NCBI GenBank assembly: GCA_900468625.1
Contig: UBUL01000007.1
Coordinates: forward strand, 62,001-126,000
Source of the DNA: Hyphomicrobiales bacterium
GTDB taxonomy: Bacteria > Pseudomonadota > Alphaproteobacteria > Rhizobiales > Rhizobiaceae
DNA length: 64,000 nucleotides
Reading direction: 5' to 3'
Part shown: positions 15,597-25,394 of the stretch, in pieces
How the letters are laid out: the number at the start of each line of letters is the position of its first letter
Position numbering within the stretch: position 1 is the stretch's first letter
Notes under the pieces: model-generated
Seen by the model: only the letters and a program-made list of their open reading frames with translations
Told to the model about the DNA's origin: nothing
The model's database searches: none
Made by a program: the position numbers and the translations under genes

Positions 15597-16025
15597 CTAT
15601 TCCTCAAGGCAGGGAAAGGCGAACTTGTAGGAGCGCGCGATCAGCGAGCTGGCCGGCCTTTCAAGCTGCCACGAATGCTCCGCCATCCACCTGCAGGCGA
15701 TTGCCGTCGCTTTGGTGTTGCTGAGATCGGGCGGCAGACAGAAGGCGCCGACGAATTGCTGGAGGTAGCGCTCGTAGCGGGAAGAGTTTTTCGGAGTCTG
15801 CTTCGTGGCCCGGATGGTCAGGTTCTTCGTTCGCTGCGCCTCGTCGAGAATGCCCTGTATGTAGGCAGAAGCAAGCGAGCGGTCTTCCTCGCACCATTCG
15901 TCGAGCTGCTTGCCCGTGACGACATGCCCTATGACCGGCGGCGCCTTCTCCTGCGACTCTTCCTCGCTCAGCGCAGCTTGAGGCAGGAGAAGGAGAAGCG
16001 CTGCGGCGGAGAGCGAAAGCCTCAT
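15597..16025 (-). CDS. Rap1a/Tai-type immunity-like periplasmic protein
   Basis: 142 residues with a signal peptide (RLSLSAAALLLLLPQAALS). The mature protein follows the Rap1a/Tai pattern: TGKQLDEWC, then SLASAYIQGILDE, an FCLPPDLS segment and the end SSLIARSYKFAFPC, with four cysteines able to form two disulfides. Family members neutralise type VI amidase effectors in the periplasm, but many orphan copies exist in rhizobia with no effector. No T6SS or amidase gene is nearby. A 27-codon hydrophobic ORF ends 8 bases upstream on the same strand. Confidence 0.7.
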   Translation of the reverse strand: MRLSLSAAALLLLLPQAALSEEESQEKAPPVIGHVVTGKQLDEWCEEDRSLASAYIQGILDEAQRTKNLTIRATKQTPKNSSRYERYLQQFVGAFCLPPDLSNTKATAIACRWMAEHSWQLERPASSLIARSYKFAFPCLEE

Positions 16026-16033
16026 TCGAAAAC

Positions 16034-16117
16034 CTACATCATCGACGAAAGACTGGCAGCCAGAAAGACCACCAGCGGCAGCGAAGTTGCGACGAAAAGA
16101 ACGAGAGAGACAGGCAT
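16034..16117 (-). CDS. Possible 27-residue single-helix membrane peptide
   Basis: The ATG at 16117 is preceded by AGAAGGTGG. The peptide MPVSLVLFVATSLPLVVFLA plus a short SSMM end is almost wholly hydrophobic and long enough for one membrane helix. It stops 8 bases before the Rap1a-like start, so the two could be translated from one message. It could equally be a leader peptide or chance. No homologue is known to me. Confidence 0.35.
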   Translation of the reverse strand: MPVSLVLFVATSLPLVVFLAASLSSMM

Positions 16118-16488
16118 CCCAGCCACCTTCTATCCAAATTTGATCATAACCCGAAGGGCCTCGGGCCGGAAGGTCGATCGGTCACCACACTCAGGCGGTC
16201 CAACGTTTTGAAGCGTGGTCCTGTGAAGTTAACATTTTGCTAATGGGTCTTTCGATTTGAGACATTGCAGATTTGTACCACGTCGTCCCGGAGGGGCGCG
16301 TCCGAAAGCTGCGACCCGCATTTGAAGATGTCGATTGTTGTTCCTCTGCGACGGCCGTTCATGAATCTCAGTGCCTGTTGCCGCAATGCCTTGAAAGCGC
16401 GGCGTCAGGCGATTAAGAAACGCGTAACAGAAAGTAGAGCCGGTCCGTTTGGGTCTGGTTTGGGCAATGAAGGGCGCAAGAGGATAAG
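16118..16488. other. Divergent intergenic region between the Rap1a-like unit and the pcm-like gene
   Basis: 371 bases. No gene, strong terminator or convincing promoter pair was found. An AT-richer patch around 16220-16260 may hold promoters. Confidence 0.4.
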
Positions 16489-17157
16489 ATGGATTTCGAA
16501 GCAGCGCGCGTGAAGATGGTCGAGAACCAGATCCGGACGACGGATGTCACCTCCCATTCCGTGTTGAATGCCTTTTTGACGGTGCCGCGCGAGAATTTCG
16601 TGCCGGAAAAGTCGAAGCTCCTGGCCTATATCGACAACGATATCGAGATCGCTCCGGCAGCAGCCGGCAAGCCGGCGCGCTTCCTGATGGAAGCATCGCC
16701 GCTTGCAAAGCTCCTGCAGCTTGGCGCCATCACCAAGCAGGACAAGGTTCTCGATGTCGGCTGCGGCACCGGATATGCGTCCGCCATCCTGTCGCGTCTC
16801 GCCGATAAGGTTATTGCGCTCGACAGCGATGAGGATCTTGCCGCCAAGACCAAGGCCAATGTCGCGGCGCTCGGCTATGACAATGTTACCGTCGTCACCG
16901 GCGATCTCGAGAAGGGCAATGCCGGCAACGGTCCCTATGACGTTATCTTCATCAACGGCTCGATCGAGCAGTTGCCGCAGGGTCTGCTGGATCAGCTCGG
17001 CGAAGACGGACGCCTGATCACGGTCATCGGCTATGGCCATGCCGCCCGCGCAACCGTTTTCATGCGCGAACGCGGTGCCTTCTCGGAAAACGTCTTCTTC
17101 AACGCGTCGATCAAGCCGCTTCCGGGCTTTGCCAAGGCCAAGGAATTCGTATTCTGA
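16489..17157 (+). CDS. pcm: Protein-L-isoaspartate O-methyltransferase-like protein
   Basis: SAM-dependent methyltransferase of the PCMT family, 222 residues; family enzymes methylate isoaspartyl residues to start repair of aged proteins. The N-terminal region (KMVENQIRTTDVTSHSVLNA) and RENFVPE element are PCMT-like, motif I is VLDVGCGTGYAS (about 86-97) and motif II follows near VIALDSD. AAGAGG precedes the ATG at 16489. A second, more canonical pcm lies beside surE at 38952. In other rhizobia, as I recall, this copy precedes tolC; here popZ follows directly. Confidence 0.8.
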   Translation: MDFEAARVKMVENQIRTTDVTSHSVLNAFLTVPRENFVPEKSKLLAYIDNDIEIAPAAAGKPARFLMEASPLAKLLQLGAITKQDKVLDVGCGTGYASAILSRLADKVIALDSDEDLAAKTKANVAALGYDNVTVVTGDLEKGNAGNGPYDVIFINGSIEQLPQGLLDQLGEDGRLITVIGYGHAARATVFMRERGAFSENVFFNASIKPLPGFAKAKEFVF

Positions 17158-17189
17158 TTTCCTGAACGGTCCAAGATTGAGGCTTATGG

Positions 17190-17216
17190 CAGGCGTCTTC
17201 GGGCGCCTGTTTTTTA
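17190..17216 (+). terminator. Rho-independent terminator after the pcm-like gene
   Basis: CAGGCG / CGCCTG stem with an 8-base TCTTCGGG-type loop and TTTTTT tail, 33 bases after the stop. Confidence 0.85.
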
Positions 17217-17403
17217 TTGTCGCCGCCTGTGGCAGAATCGGGCTCAGCAGAGCGATTCGTCGCGATCGTAACAAAACTGTGCATCACCGGGTTTAGTGCT
17301 TTCCAGGTGATTTTTTTCCCGAGGGCAGTCATCTAGGGTGCGTTGATTCGGGTGCCGCATTGGCGGGTTTCCGGTCGCTGAATATGGGAAAACGGGGATG
17401 AAT

Positions 17404-18312
17404 ATGGCTCAGCCAAATGTAGTGCGTGAACCGTCCATGGAAGAGATCCTTGCCTCGATCCGCAGGATCATTGAAAGCAACGAGCCCGTAGGTGCAAAGC
17501 CCATGTCTCCGGCGCATTTTGCCGCTGCCGACGCACCGAACCACGATATCCAGCTGACCGTCGATGAAGAGTTCGCAGCCGCCGATCGCGCTCGAGCCGC
17601 AGAGCAGGATCCCCGTTTCGTCGCTGCAAACTCGCAAGTGCCTGCTGCCGAGCAGGAAGGCGCCGGTCGCGGCCTCTCGCTGGCCGATGTTGCCGCGCGT
17701 GTCCGTGCTGCTTCCGAGCGTAACGCTGCGGCGTTGCTCAATGCCGGCCGTGAGCCGCAGCAGCCGCGTGAGCTGCCGCCTGCCATCGCTGCCCGCCTTG
17801 CCGAGGCCCACGTCGCTGAAGCCGATGTCAGGCCCGCCGTCGATGTGCCGCTGCGAAACGCCATCAGCGATGTTGCGCCCGTCGCTTTACCATCCGTGGG
17901 CGATGCAGCCGACCCCAGCGTCGAACATGAGATGGACGAATTGAAACCGATAGCGGCTGCCGTAGCGTCTCAGCCAGCCTTGCCGCTGGAGGCGCCGATT
18001 TTCCATACGCCCGAGCGGCCCGCATCCATCGCGCCCGCATCGGTCGCGACGGAAATGGAAACGTCCCTGCCGCCGTCCCAGGCCGTGTCCGCATCGCCGC
18101 TGATGTCAGAGGCTGCCGGCGCGCAGGTTACCCGCTCGTTCGAAGAGCTCGCCGCCATCGTCGATGGCGGCCCGCGCCGTTCTTTCGATGAGCTGGCACA
18201 GGAGATGCTGCGGCCCATGCTGCAGGAATGGCTCGACGACAATCTGCCGACGCTTGTCGAGCGCCTCGTGCGCGAGGAAATCGAACGCGTGGCCCGCGGA
18301 CAGCGACGCTGA
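17404..18312 (+). CDS. popZ: PopZ-like polar organising protein (DUF2497)
   Basis: Cytoplasmic pole-organising scaffold. At 302 residues it has the two conserved ends of PopZ: an N-terminal partner-binding helix (EPSMEEILASIRRIIESNE, about 9-27) and a C-terminal oligomerisation region (LRPMLQEWLDDNLPTLVERL, about 270-290), with a long acidic, Pro/Ala-rich linker between. In Caulobacter PopZ anchors centromeres; in Agrobacterium it marks the growing pole. The ATG at 17404 has GGGG at a better distance than the ATG two codons earlier. It sits directly before valS, a typical rhizobial position. Confidence 0.88.
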   Translation: MAQPNVVREPSMEEILASIRRIIESNEPVGAKPMSPAHFAAADAPNHDIQLTVDEEFAAADRARAAEQDPRFVAANSQVPAAEQEGAGRGLSLADVAARVRAASERNAAALLNAGREPQQPRELPPAIAARLAEAHVAEADVRPAVDVPLRNAISDVAPVALPSVGDAADPSVEHEMDELKPIAAAVASQPALPLEAPIFHTPERPASIAPASVATEMETSLPPSQAVSASPLMSEAAGAQVTRSFEELAAIVDGGPRRSFDELAQEMLRPMLQEWLDDNLPTLVERLVREEIERVARGQRR

Positions 18313-18339
18313 CACGCCTGAGCTTCGGGTAACCGATCC

Positions 18340-18368
18340 GCCGCTCCGGGCTCCGGGGCGGCTTTTTT
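18340..18368 (+). terminator. Rho-independent terminator after popZ
   Basis: Ten-base stem GCCGCTCCGG / CCGGGGCGGC with a 3-base loop and TTTTTTAT tail, 28 bases after the popZ stop and 67 before valS. Confidence 0.85.
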
Positions 18369-18434
18369 ATTGACTTGCCCCCAGCCATCCTATTTACAAC
18401 CCGCATCATCCAATTCTCTAGATCCGGTCATAAA

Positions 18435-21278
18435 ATGCTCGACAAAACATATGATTCCGCCACCGTCGAACCGAAGATCGCCCAAAAATGGGATGAGGCC
18501 GACGCCTTTCGTGCCGGTGCGAACGCCAAGCCAGGCGCCGAGACCTTCACCATCGTCATTCCGCCGCCGAACGTGACCGGTTCGCTGCACATGGGGCATG
18601 CGCTGAACAACACGCTGCAGGACATCATGGTGCGGTTCGAGCGCATGCGCGGCAAGGACGTTCTCTGGCAGCCCGGTATGGACCATGCCGGCATCGCCAC
18701 GCAGATGGTCGTGGAACGCCGGCTCGCCGAACGGCAGCAGCCGGATCGCCACACGATGGGCCGCGAAGCCTTCATCGAGAAGGTCTGGGAGTGGAAGGCC
18801 GAATCGGGCGGGCTGATCTTCAATCAGCTCAAGCGCCTCGGCGCATCCTGCGACTGGTCGCGCGAGCGTTTCACCATGGACGAGGGCCTGTCGAAGGCCG
18901 TTCTCGAAGTCTTCGTCACGCTTTACAAGGAAGGCCTGATCTATCGCGACAAGCGGCTGGTCAACTGGGACCCGAAGATGCTGACCGCGATTTCGGACAT
19001 CGAAGTCGAACAGCACGAGGTCAACGGCAATCTCTGGTACCTGCGCTATCCGCTGGAGCCGGGCGTTACCTATCAGTATCCGATCGCCTTCGATGAGCAG
19101 GGCAAGGCCACCGAATTCGAGACGCGCGACTATATTGTTGTCGCGACGACGCGCCCGGAGACGATGCTGGGCGATACCGGCATTGCAGTCAATCCGGAGG
19201 ACGAGCGCTATCAGGGGATTGTCGGCAAGCATGTCATTCTACCGATTGTCGGCCGCAGGATTCCGATCGTTGCCGATTCCTACGCTGATCCGACCGCCGG
19301 CACCGGCGCGGTGAAGATTACGCCGGCGCACGATTTCAACGACTTCGAGGTCGGTAAGCGGGCGGGACTGCGTGCCATCAACGTTATGAACGCCGATGCT
19401 TCCATCAGCATCAAGGAGAACGAGGATTTCCTCGAAGGCCTCGATCATCCTGCCGCCCTGCACGGCGCCTGGGATGAGCTGGAAGGCAAGGATCGCTTCG
19501 AGGCGCGCAAGATCATCGTCCGCATTTTTGAAGAATCGGACCTGCTCGACAAGATCGAGCCGCACAAGCACATGGTTCCGCATGGCGACCGCGGCGGTGT
19601 GCCGATCGAGCCGCGCCTGACGGAGCAATGGTATGTCGACGCCAAGACGCTCGCCGAACCGGCGATCGCCTCCGTCCGCGAAGGCCGCACGAAGCTCGTT
19701 CCGAAGAGCTGGGACAAGACCTATTACGACTGGATGGAAAACATCCAGCCTTGGTGCGTTTCCCGTCAGCTCTGGTGGGGCCATCAGATTCCGGCCTGGT
19801 ACGGGCCGGATGGCCAGGTCTTCGTCGAAAAGACCGAGGAAGAGGCGCTGCAGGCCGCGATCCAGCATTACCTTTCGCATGAAGGACCGATGAAGGCCTA
19901 TGTCGAGGACCTGCTGGAGAACTTCAAGCCGGGCGAAATCCTGACGCGCGACGAAGATGTGCTCGACACATGGTTCTCGTCGGCGCTCTGGCCGTTCTCG
20001 ACACTCGGCTGGCCGGATGAGACGCCGGAACTCGCGCGCTACTATCCGACCAACGTCCTCGTCACCGGCTTCGACATAATTTTCTTCTGGGTTGCCCGCA
20101 TGATGATGATGGGCCTGCACTTCATGAAGGATGAGAACGGCGAGCCGGTCGAGCCGTTCAACACGGTCTATGTCCACGCCTTGGTTCGCGACAAGAACGG
20201 TCAGAAGATGTCGAAGTCCAAGGGCAACGTCATCGACCCGCTCGAACTGATCGACCAGTACGGTGCCGATTCGCTGCGCTTTACGCTGGCAATCATGGCC
20301 GCACAGGGCCGCGACGTGAAGCTCGACCCGGCCCGCATCGCCGGCTACCGCAACTTCGGCACCAAGCTTTGGAACGCCACGCGCTTTGCCGAAATGAACG
20401 GCGCCAAGAGCGATCCGCATTTCGTGCCGGAGGCGGCTGAACTCACCGTCAACCGGTGGATCCTGACGGAGCTGGCGCGTGCTGAGCGCGATGTGACCGA
20501 AGCGCTCGTAAGCTTCCGCTTTAACGATGCTGCGGGCGCGCTTTATCGCTTCATCTGGAACCAGTTCTGCGACTGGTATCTCGAGCTCTTGAAGCCGATC
20601 TTCAGCGGCGACGACGTGTCCGCCAAGGCGGAGGCTCAGTCCTGCGCTGCCTATGTTCTCGAAGAGACCTACAAGCTGCTGCATCCCTTCATGCCGTTCA
20701 TGACGGAAGAGCTTTGGGCGCATACCGCGGGCGAGGGCAAGGAGCGTGATGGCCTTATCTGCCACGCCGACTGGCCGGCGCCGTCCTACGCCGACGATGT
20801 CGCCGCCGACGAAATCAACTGGCTGATCGATCTCGTCTCCGGCATTCGCTCGGTTCGCGCGGAAATGAACGTGCCACCGGCAGCCACTGCGCCGTTGGTC
20901 GTCGTCGATGCGAACAGCCTGACGCGCGAACGCATCTTCCGCCACGACGCCGCCATCAAGCGGCTGGCGCGCGTGGAAACGGTTTCGCTTGCCGATACCG
21001 CGCCGAAGGGGGCCGCGCAGATCGTTGTCGGCGAGGCGACCGTCTGCCTGCCGCTCGGCAGCCTCATCGATCTCTCCGCCGAAAAAGCGCGTCTCGAAAA
21101 AGCGATCGCCAAGAACGATCAGGAGATCGCCCGCATCACGGGCAAGCTTTCGAACGAGAAGTTCGTCGCCAACGCGAACCCGGATGTCGTTTCCGCCGAG
21201 CGGGAACGTCTCGGCGAACTCGAAGGGCAGCAGGTCAGCCTCAAGGTGGCGCTGGTGCGGGTCAGCGAGGCTGGCTGA
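18435..21278 (+). CDS. valS: Valyl-tRNA synthetase
   Basis: Class I synthetase that charges tRNA(Val), 947 residues. The HIGH motif is HMGH at 52-55 within [14 protein letters not shown], the KMSKS motif is at 591-595 ([14 protein letters not shown]), the CP1 editing domain lies between them ([20 protein letters not shown]), and a C-terminal coiled coil ([17 protein letters not shown]) closes the protein. The ATG at 18435 begins MLDKTYD; an upstream in-frame ATG at 18375 lies on the terminator of popZ and is rejected. Confidence 0.96.
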   Translation: MLDKTYDSATVEPKIAQKWDEADAFRAGANAKPGAETFTIVIPPPNVTGSLHMGHALNNTLQDIMVRFERMRGKDVLWQPGMDHAGIATQMVVERRLAERQQPDRHTMGREAFIEKVWEWKAESGGLIFNQLKRLGASCDWSRERFTMDEGLSKAVLEVFVTLYKEGLIYRDKRLVNWDPKMLTAISDIEVEQHEVNGNLWYLRYPLEPGVTYQYPIAFDEQGKATEFETRDYIVVATTRPETMLGDTGIAVNPEDERYQGIVGKHVILPIVGRRIPIVADSYADPTAGTGAVKITPAHDFNDFEVGKRAGLRAINVMNADASISIKENEDFLEGLDHPAALHGAWDELEGKDRFEARKIIVRIFEESDLLDKIEPHKHMVPHGDRGGVPIEPRLTEQWYVDAKTLAEPAIASVREGRTKLVPKSWDKTYYDWMENIQPWCVSRQLWWGHQIPAWYGPDGQVFVEKTEEEALQAAIQHYLSHEGPMKAYVEDLLENFKPGEILTRDEDVLDTWFSSALWPFSTLGWPDETPELARYYPTNVLVTGFDIIFFWVARMMMMGLHFMKDENGEPVEPFNTVYVHALVRDKNGQKMSKSKGNVIDPLELIDQYGADSLRFTLAIMAAQGRDVKLDPARIAGYRNFGTKLWNATRFAEMNGAKSDPHFVPEAAELTVNRWILTELARAERDVTEALVSFRFNDAAGALYRFIWNQFCDWYLELLKPIFSGDDVSAKAEAQSCAAYVLEETYKLLHPFMPFMTEELWAHTAGEGKERDGLICHADWPAPSYADDVAADEINWLIDLVSGIRSVRAEMNVPPAATAPLVVVDANSLTRERIFRHDAAIKRLARVETVSLADTAPKGAAQIVVGEATVCLPLGSLIDLSAEKARLEKAIAKNDQEIARITGKLSNEKFVANANPDVVSAERERLGELEGQQVSLKVALVRVSEAG

Positions 21279-21792
21279 GCAGGTCGCGCAAAAGTGCCTT
21301 GCGCTTTTGCAACAGCGGCATGCCGGGCATCAAAAGGGCCTGAGGCGTCGGGAGCGAATCCGGATGGTCGCGACTCGCTTCGCGAGCAATGGAATTCAAG
21401 CACTTTGGAGAAAGCGCTCGGCATTCGCCGGGCGCTTTTTCGTTTCTTCCCTCGATTCGATGTGGATTGTCCGGATCGGATGCTTTGGGTCGCCGTCAGT
21501 TTCGCACAGGCGAAACGGATTACCCTTAAAATTGGTAGTTATTCTCGAAAAGCTGAACTGTTGTCAGATTGTAACAGAATTGTTGCTATGAAGAATGATA
21601 ATCTATGTGGGGATTAAAATGTTATTCAAAAAGAAAAATTTACCTAATGAAATCGATGTTTCGAGCCATGGTTCGTTTTCTTACGTAAATCGATCGCTCT
21701 CTTATATGGCCGGGGCTCGCGCGCGCCGCATTGCCAACTCCCATGATCATCGCAACAATCAAATGAATGAATGCACCAGTGGGGGAGACACA
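21279..21792 (+). other. Intergenic region between valS and the FadL-like gene
   Basis: 514 bases. The first part carries a GCGCAAAAG/CTTTTGC inverted repeat (21292-21313) and the valS terminator. The last 250 bases are notably AT-rich (runs such as TTATTCAAAAAGAAAAATTTACC), unlike the neighbourhood. They look like a promoter and long leader, or DNA of different origin. No gene is supported; the open frame through it has no codon bias or ribosome site. Confidence 0.5.
21411..21441 (+). terminator. Rho-independent terminator after valS
   Basis: Twelve-base stem AAAGCGCTCGGC / GCCGGGCGCTTT with an ATTC loop and TTTTT, 133 bases after the stop. Confidence 0.85.
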
Positions 21793-23052
21793 ATGGCATT
21801 TTCTGTTGCGTTGAGGGGCGCGGTCGCACTCGTCATCAGCTCATCTTTCGCAAGCGCCGCTTTCGCTGGCGGTCTTGATCGTGGCGGCTATGATATCGAT
21901 CTGCTTTTCGACAAGGGGCATTATGTTTTCGAATCCGGCATCACTTATGTCATGCCCGACCGCAAGCTGAAAAACGCCAAGGATATCAATCCGGCTGACG
22001 GCAATCTCAACAATCGCAGCCATTCGACCGATGCCTCTGATAATTACGCAATCCCTTATGTGGCCTTGAAGATCGGCATTACCGATGATCTCGACTGCAT
22101 GGCCGACTATTCCCAGCCCTTCGGCGGACATCTCAATGAAGGCCTGAACTGGGCTGGTGCCAATAACGAATCCGAAGTCAAAGTCCGCACCAACAACTAC
22201 TCGGCCACCTGCTCGTACAAGTTCGATGCCGGCCCGGGTCAGTTGCGCCTGATCGGCGGCGGCTTCTATCAGGAAGTCAGCGGCTACAAGTCGCGACTGG
22301 TCTACGCCACTCCGGCGCCGATTTCGGCGGTTTACAATGGCGTCGGTTCGCTCGACGTCGATGGGCATGGCTGGGGCTGGCGTGCCGGCATTGCTTACGA
22401 AATTCCGGAATACGCCTTCCGCACGAGCCTCGTCTACAATAGCCAGGTCAAATACGACAACCTCAAGGGTAGCGTCGATCTGACCGAAGTGCCGCCGGCC
22501 GTCGTTCCGGGATTTGCCGGCAAGATGACCTCTGTTTTCGGCTCCGCCAAAGCGCCGGATTCGCTGGAATGGAAGGTGCAGTCCGGTATTGCGCCGGACT
22601 GGCTCGCCTTCGGCTCGGTCAAGTGGACCAATTGGAGCATTCTGCAGAGCATCGCTCTCTGCCCGACGTCGACGCGCAGCATCTCGTGCAAGTCCAATGG
22701 CCCGACGGAACTGACTTCGCTCGATTTGCTCTATCGTGACGGCTGGACCATCACCGGCGGCGTGGGACATAAGTTCAATGACAAATGGAGCGGTGCCGTC
22801 AGCCTGACCTGGGATCGCGGCACGAGCGAGGGTTACGGCATGAATTCGGATACCTGGACCCTCGGTGCAGGCGTGGCATACAAGGCAACCGAGCATGTCC
22901 AGTTCAATTTTGGCGGCGCTCTCGGCCTCATGACCAGCGGAAAGTCCGGACCGATCACACGCGGCGGCACCGTTTACGGAAACGATGCGACCTACAGCTT
23001 CGGCAACGACTTGGTTGCAGCTCTTCAAACCTCGGTCAAAGTCAGCTTCTGA
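21793..23052 (+). CDS. FadL/OMPP1-type outer-membrane transport protein
   Basis: Outer-membrane channel for hydrophobic compounds, 419 residues. The ATG at 21793 follows GGGGGAG and opens a signal peptide (SVALRGAVALVISSSFASAA, cleavage near AFAG). The mature N-terminus GGLDRGGYDIDLLF is the plug region of rhizobial FadL-like proteins. Aromatic-rich beta strands follow, and the chain ends in Phe (LQTSVKVSF), the barrel-assembly signal. Long-chain fatty acids are the usual FadL substrate, but aromatic compounds are possible. The frame could extend to 21595, but that would bury the signal peptide. Confidence 0.85.
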   Translation: MAFSVALRGAVALVISSSFASAAFAGGLDRGGYDIDLLFDKGHYVFESGITYVMPDRKLKNAKDINPADGNLNNRSHSTDASDNYAIPYVALKIGITDDLDCMADYSQPFGGHLNEGLNWAGANNESEVKVRTNNYSATCSYKFDAGPGQLRLIGGGFYQEVSGYKSRLVYATPAPISAVYNGVGSLDVDGHGWGWRAGIAYEIPEYAFRTSLVYNSQVKYDNLKGSVDLTEVPPAVVPGFAGKMTSVFGSAKAPDSLEWKVQSGIAPDWLAFGSVKWTNWSILQSIALCPTSTRSISCKSNGPTELTSLDLLYRDGWTITGGVGHKFNDKWSGAVSLTWDRGTSEGYGMNSDTWTLGAGVAYKATEHVQFNFGGALGLMTSGKSGPITRGGTVYGNDATYSFGNDLVAALQTSVKVSF

Positions 23053-23107
23053 CGATAAGCCATTGAATCGAAGAGGTTTTTCGGCAATCCCTTCCTCTCG
23101 TCTTCAG

Positions 23108-23143
23108 CATCGCGAACCCTTTCAGGCTTCGCGATGTTTCCTT
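23108..23143 (+). terminator. Rho-independent terminator after the FadL-like gene
   Basis: Perfect 9-base stem CATCGCGAA / TTCGCGATG, 11-base loop, tail TTTCCTTGT, 56 bases after the stop. Confidence 0.75.
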
Positions 23144-23145
23144 GT

Positions 23146-23733
23146 GTGATTTGGGAAGTGGAGCGTGAACCGCACCTTTTGCCCGATTTATGGTTAAGGA
23201 AATTTCAAGTCCGATAAAATTTTTGTGACGAATTGGCAACACTCTATTTCAAGACATTGCAGCCGCGTGATCAGATTACAATTTGTCCATTTCCCGCCAC
23301 AAATGGGGAGCAGCGATTACGTGGGCACAGGGGTGAGCCTTGTAGAAAGTGCGTAAGCGGTCGATGGGTGAACTTCCACTTTGGCATAAGCAACAATCCG
23401 GGATCGGAGCAGCGATGTTTCCGATGCAGCGAAAAAGTCCTTGCCTGCCAAGGGAGGCCGTCGGCCGAGCGATCTTCGATCTTATTTATCGGAAAGCGGA
23501 TAAGAGCGCGCCTTCGGCGGTGAGTCGCGGTAGCGGTCGCACACATGCTGGTTTCGACATAATTGCAGGCTATGCTCGCAATTGTGGCAGACGGCTTCGG
23601 TTGAATGCCACGAAAACCTTCCTTCCGGGGAATGATCCAGTCTTGTGCGCCATCAGGGAAAACATTCGCAAAGCTGTCGGCGTGCATGCGAACGCTGCGG
23701 CAGATGCGAATGGAGCGAAAGAAATCGACTGTT
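23146..23733 (+). other. Long non-coding region upstream of exoR
   Basis: About 590 bases with no supported gene on either strand. The left third (23160-23300) is AT-rich and probably holds the exoR promoter, which would give exoR a long leader. Open frames here have poor codon use and no ribosome sites. Confidence 0.45.
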
Positions 23734-24537
23734 ATGTTTAAGTCCGAGTTCATATCAGCGAGAGTCATGATGCTCAGCCTGTCCCTTGCCACTGCCGTGG
23801 CGCTGGCGGGCCAAGCGAGGGCATTCGATATCAATGCCGGCGTCACCAAGGAATCGGGTCCGTTCGATCTCTTCAAGTTCGGCTTCAAGGCCTATAAGAA
23901 CGGACAGAAGGAAGAGGCGGTCGAAGCCTATCGTTACGCCGCCGAAAAGGGTCATACCGGCTCCCGCTGGGCTCTGGCCAATATGTATGCCGATGGCGAC
24001 GGCGTCACGCAGAACGATTTCGAAGCCTTCAAGATCTATAGCGAAATCGCGCAGCAGGGCGTGGAGCCTGGCTCTGAAGATACGGGCTTCTTCATCAACG
24101 CGCTGCTGGCGCTTGCGAGCTACTACAAGACCGGTATTGCCAACAGCCCGGTCAAGATCGATCTCAACCAGGCCCGCCAGCTCTATTTCCAGGTTGCCTC
24201 GACATTCGGCGTTCCCGAGGCGCAATTTCAGCTAGCGCAGATGATGCTGTCGGGCGAGGGCGGCGCGACCAATGTCCAGCAGGCCAAGAAATGGCTGAAC
24301 CAGGCGCGCAAAAGCGGCCATCCGGGCGCCATGGCCGTTTTCGGCAATCTTCTGTTCCAGGAAGGCCAATCGATCCGCGGCCTGGCCTTCATGACCGCGG
24401 CACTCGACAAGTGCAAGCCGAAGGACTGCGGCTGGATGGAAGACATGCAGGAGCAGGCCTTCTCCATTGCTAACGAGAACGACCGCCGCGTCGCTGTCTC
24501 CATGGCCCATCAGCTCGATGTCGCGGGCTCCGATTGA
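23734..24537 (+). CDS. exoR: Exopolysaccharide negative regulator ExoR
   Basis: Periplasmic regulator that binds the ExoS sensor and keeps the ExoS-ChvI two-component system off, thereby limiting succinoglycan and affecting motility, acid response and symbiosis. It has 267 residues, the family length. After the signal peptide (MFKSEFISARVMMLSLSLAT, cleavage near ARA) come Sel1-type repeats: KEEAVEAYRYAAEKGHTGSRW, DFEAFKIYSEIA, VPEAQFQLAQMMLSGEGG and QQAKKWLNQARKSGHPGAM. The ATG at 23734 gives the canonical N-terminus, although its ribosome site is weak. It converges with xthA. Confidence 0.92.
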   Translation: MFKSEFISARVMMLSLSLATAVALAGQARAFDINAGVTKESGPFDLFKFGFKAYKNGQKEEAVEAYRYAAEKGHTGSRWALANMYADGDGVTQNDFEAFKIYSEIAQQGVEPGSEDTGFFINALLALASYYKTGIANSPVKIDLNQARQLYFQVASTFGVPEAQFQLAQMMLSGEGGATNVQQAKKWLNQARKSGHPGAMAVFGNLLFQEGQSIRGLAFMTAALDKCKPKDCGWMEDMQEQAFSIANENDRRVAVSMAHQLDVAGSD

Positions 24538-24602
24538 TCGGCGCCGCAATCGGGCTTCCGACCGGCAGGGATAGGATAGCCTTTCCCGATCAGGATTGAA
24601 GC

Positions 24603-25394
24603 TTAATTGCCGAAATCAAGATGTGCGACGACAGGCACATGGTCTGAGGGTTTTTCCCAGGCGCGCACATGTTTCTCGATGGCCGCCGCGGTAAGGCGGT
24701 CGGCAGCTTCCGGCGACAGCATCAGGTGATCGATGCGGATGCCATTGTTTTTCGGCCAGGCGCCGGCCTGATAGTCCCAGAATGAATAGAGCTTCACCGC
24801 ATCTGTGGTCGCGCGGACTGCATCGGTAAAGCCAAGATGTTCGAGTTGACGGAAAGCTTGGCGCGTCTGCGGCAGAAAGAGCGCGTCGCTCTCCCAGACC
24901 TTCGGGTCGAAGCAGTCGTGCGGCTCCGGTATGACATTGTAGTCGCCGGCGAGTATCAGGGGCTCTTCGAGAGCCAGGCGTTCCAAGGCGAATTTGCGCA
25001 GGCGTTCCATCCAGCCGAGCTTATAGGGGTATTTTTCCGTATCGACGGGGTTGCCGTTCGGCAGATAAAGGCAGCAGACCCGCAAGGCGCCGTGTCCTTC
25101 AACGGAGAACACCGCTTCGATGAAGCGGGCCTGTTCGTCGCTATCGTCCCCCGGCAAGCCGCGCGTCACTTCGTCCGGCTTGGTCTTCGAGAGAATCGCA
25201 ACGCCATTGAAGCCCTTTTGCCCATGTGTTTCGACGTGATAGCCGAGCGCCTCGATCTCCAGCCTGGGAAAGCCTTCGTCGATCGTCTTGATCTCCTGCA
25301 GGCAGACGATGTCCGGGTTCGAGTCCTTCAGCCACTGGCAGAGGTTCTCGATACGCGCTTTGACGCCGTTGATGTTCCAGGTGGCGATTTTCAT
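24603..25394 (-). CDS. xthA: Exodeoxyribonuclease III
   Basis: Base-excision-repair AP endonuclease and 3-prime to 5-prime exonuclease, 263 residues. Active-site elements of the endonuclease/exonuclease/phosphatase fold are present: WNINGVK (Asn8), LQEIK (Glu34), LAGDYNV (Asp/Asn pair) and IDHLMLS with the final SDHVPV histidine. Its start at 25394 is 130 bases after the erpA stop. The two share a strand, but the gap argues for separate expression. Confidence 0.93.
   Translation of the reverse strand: MKIATWNINGVKARIENLCQWLKDSNPDIVCLQEIKTIDEGFPRLEIEALGYHVETHGQKGFNGVAILSKTKPDEVTRGLPGDDSDEQARFIEAVFSVEGHGALRVCCLYLPNGNPVDTEKYPYKLGWMERLRKFALERLALEEPLILAGDYNVIPEPHDCFDPKVWESDALFLPQTRQAFRQLEHLGFTDAVRATTDAVKLYSFWDYQAGAWPKNNGIRIDHLMLSPEAADRLTAAAIEKHVRAWEKPSDHVPVVAHLDFGN

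Noticed and set aside
19239..20945. 568-codon minus-strand frame
   Set aside because: Antisense to valS, whose motifs are complete.
23271..23888. 205-codon minus-strand frame upstream of and into exoR
   Set aside because: Overlaps exoR antisense, no ribosome site, no recognisable domain.
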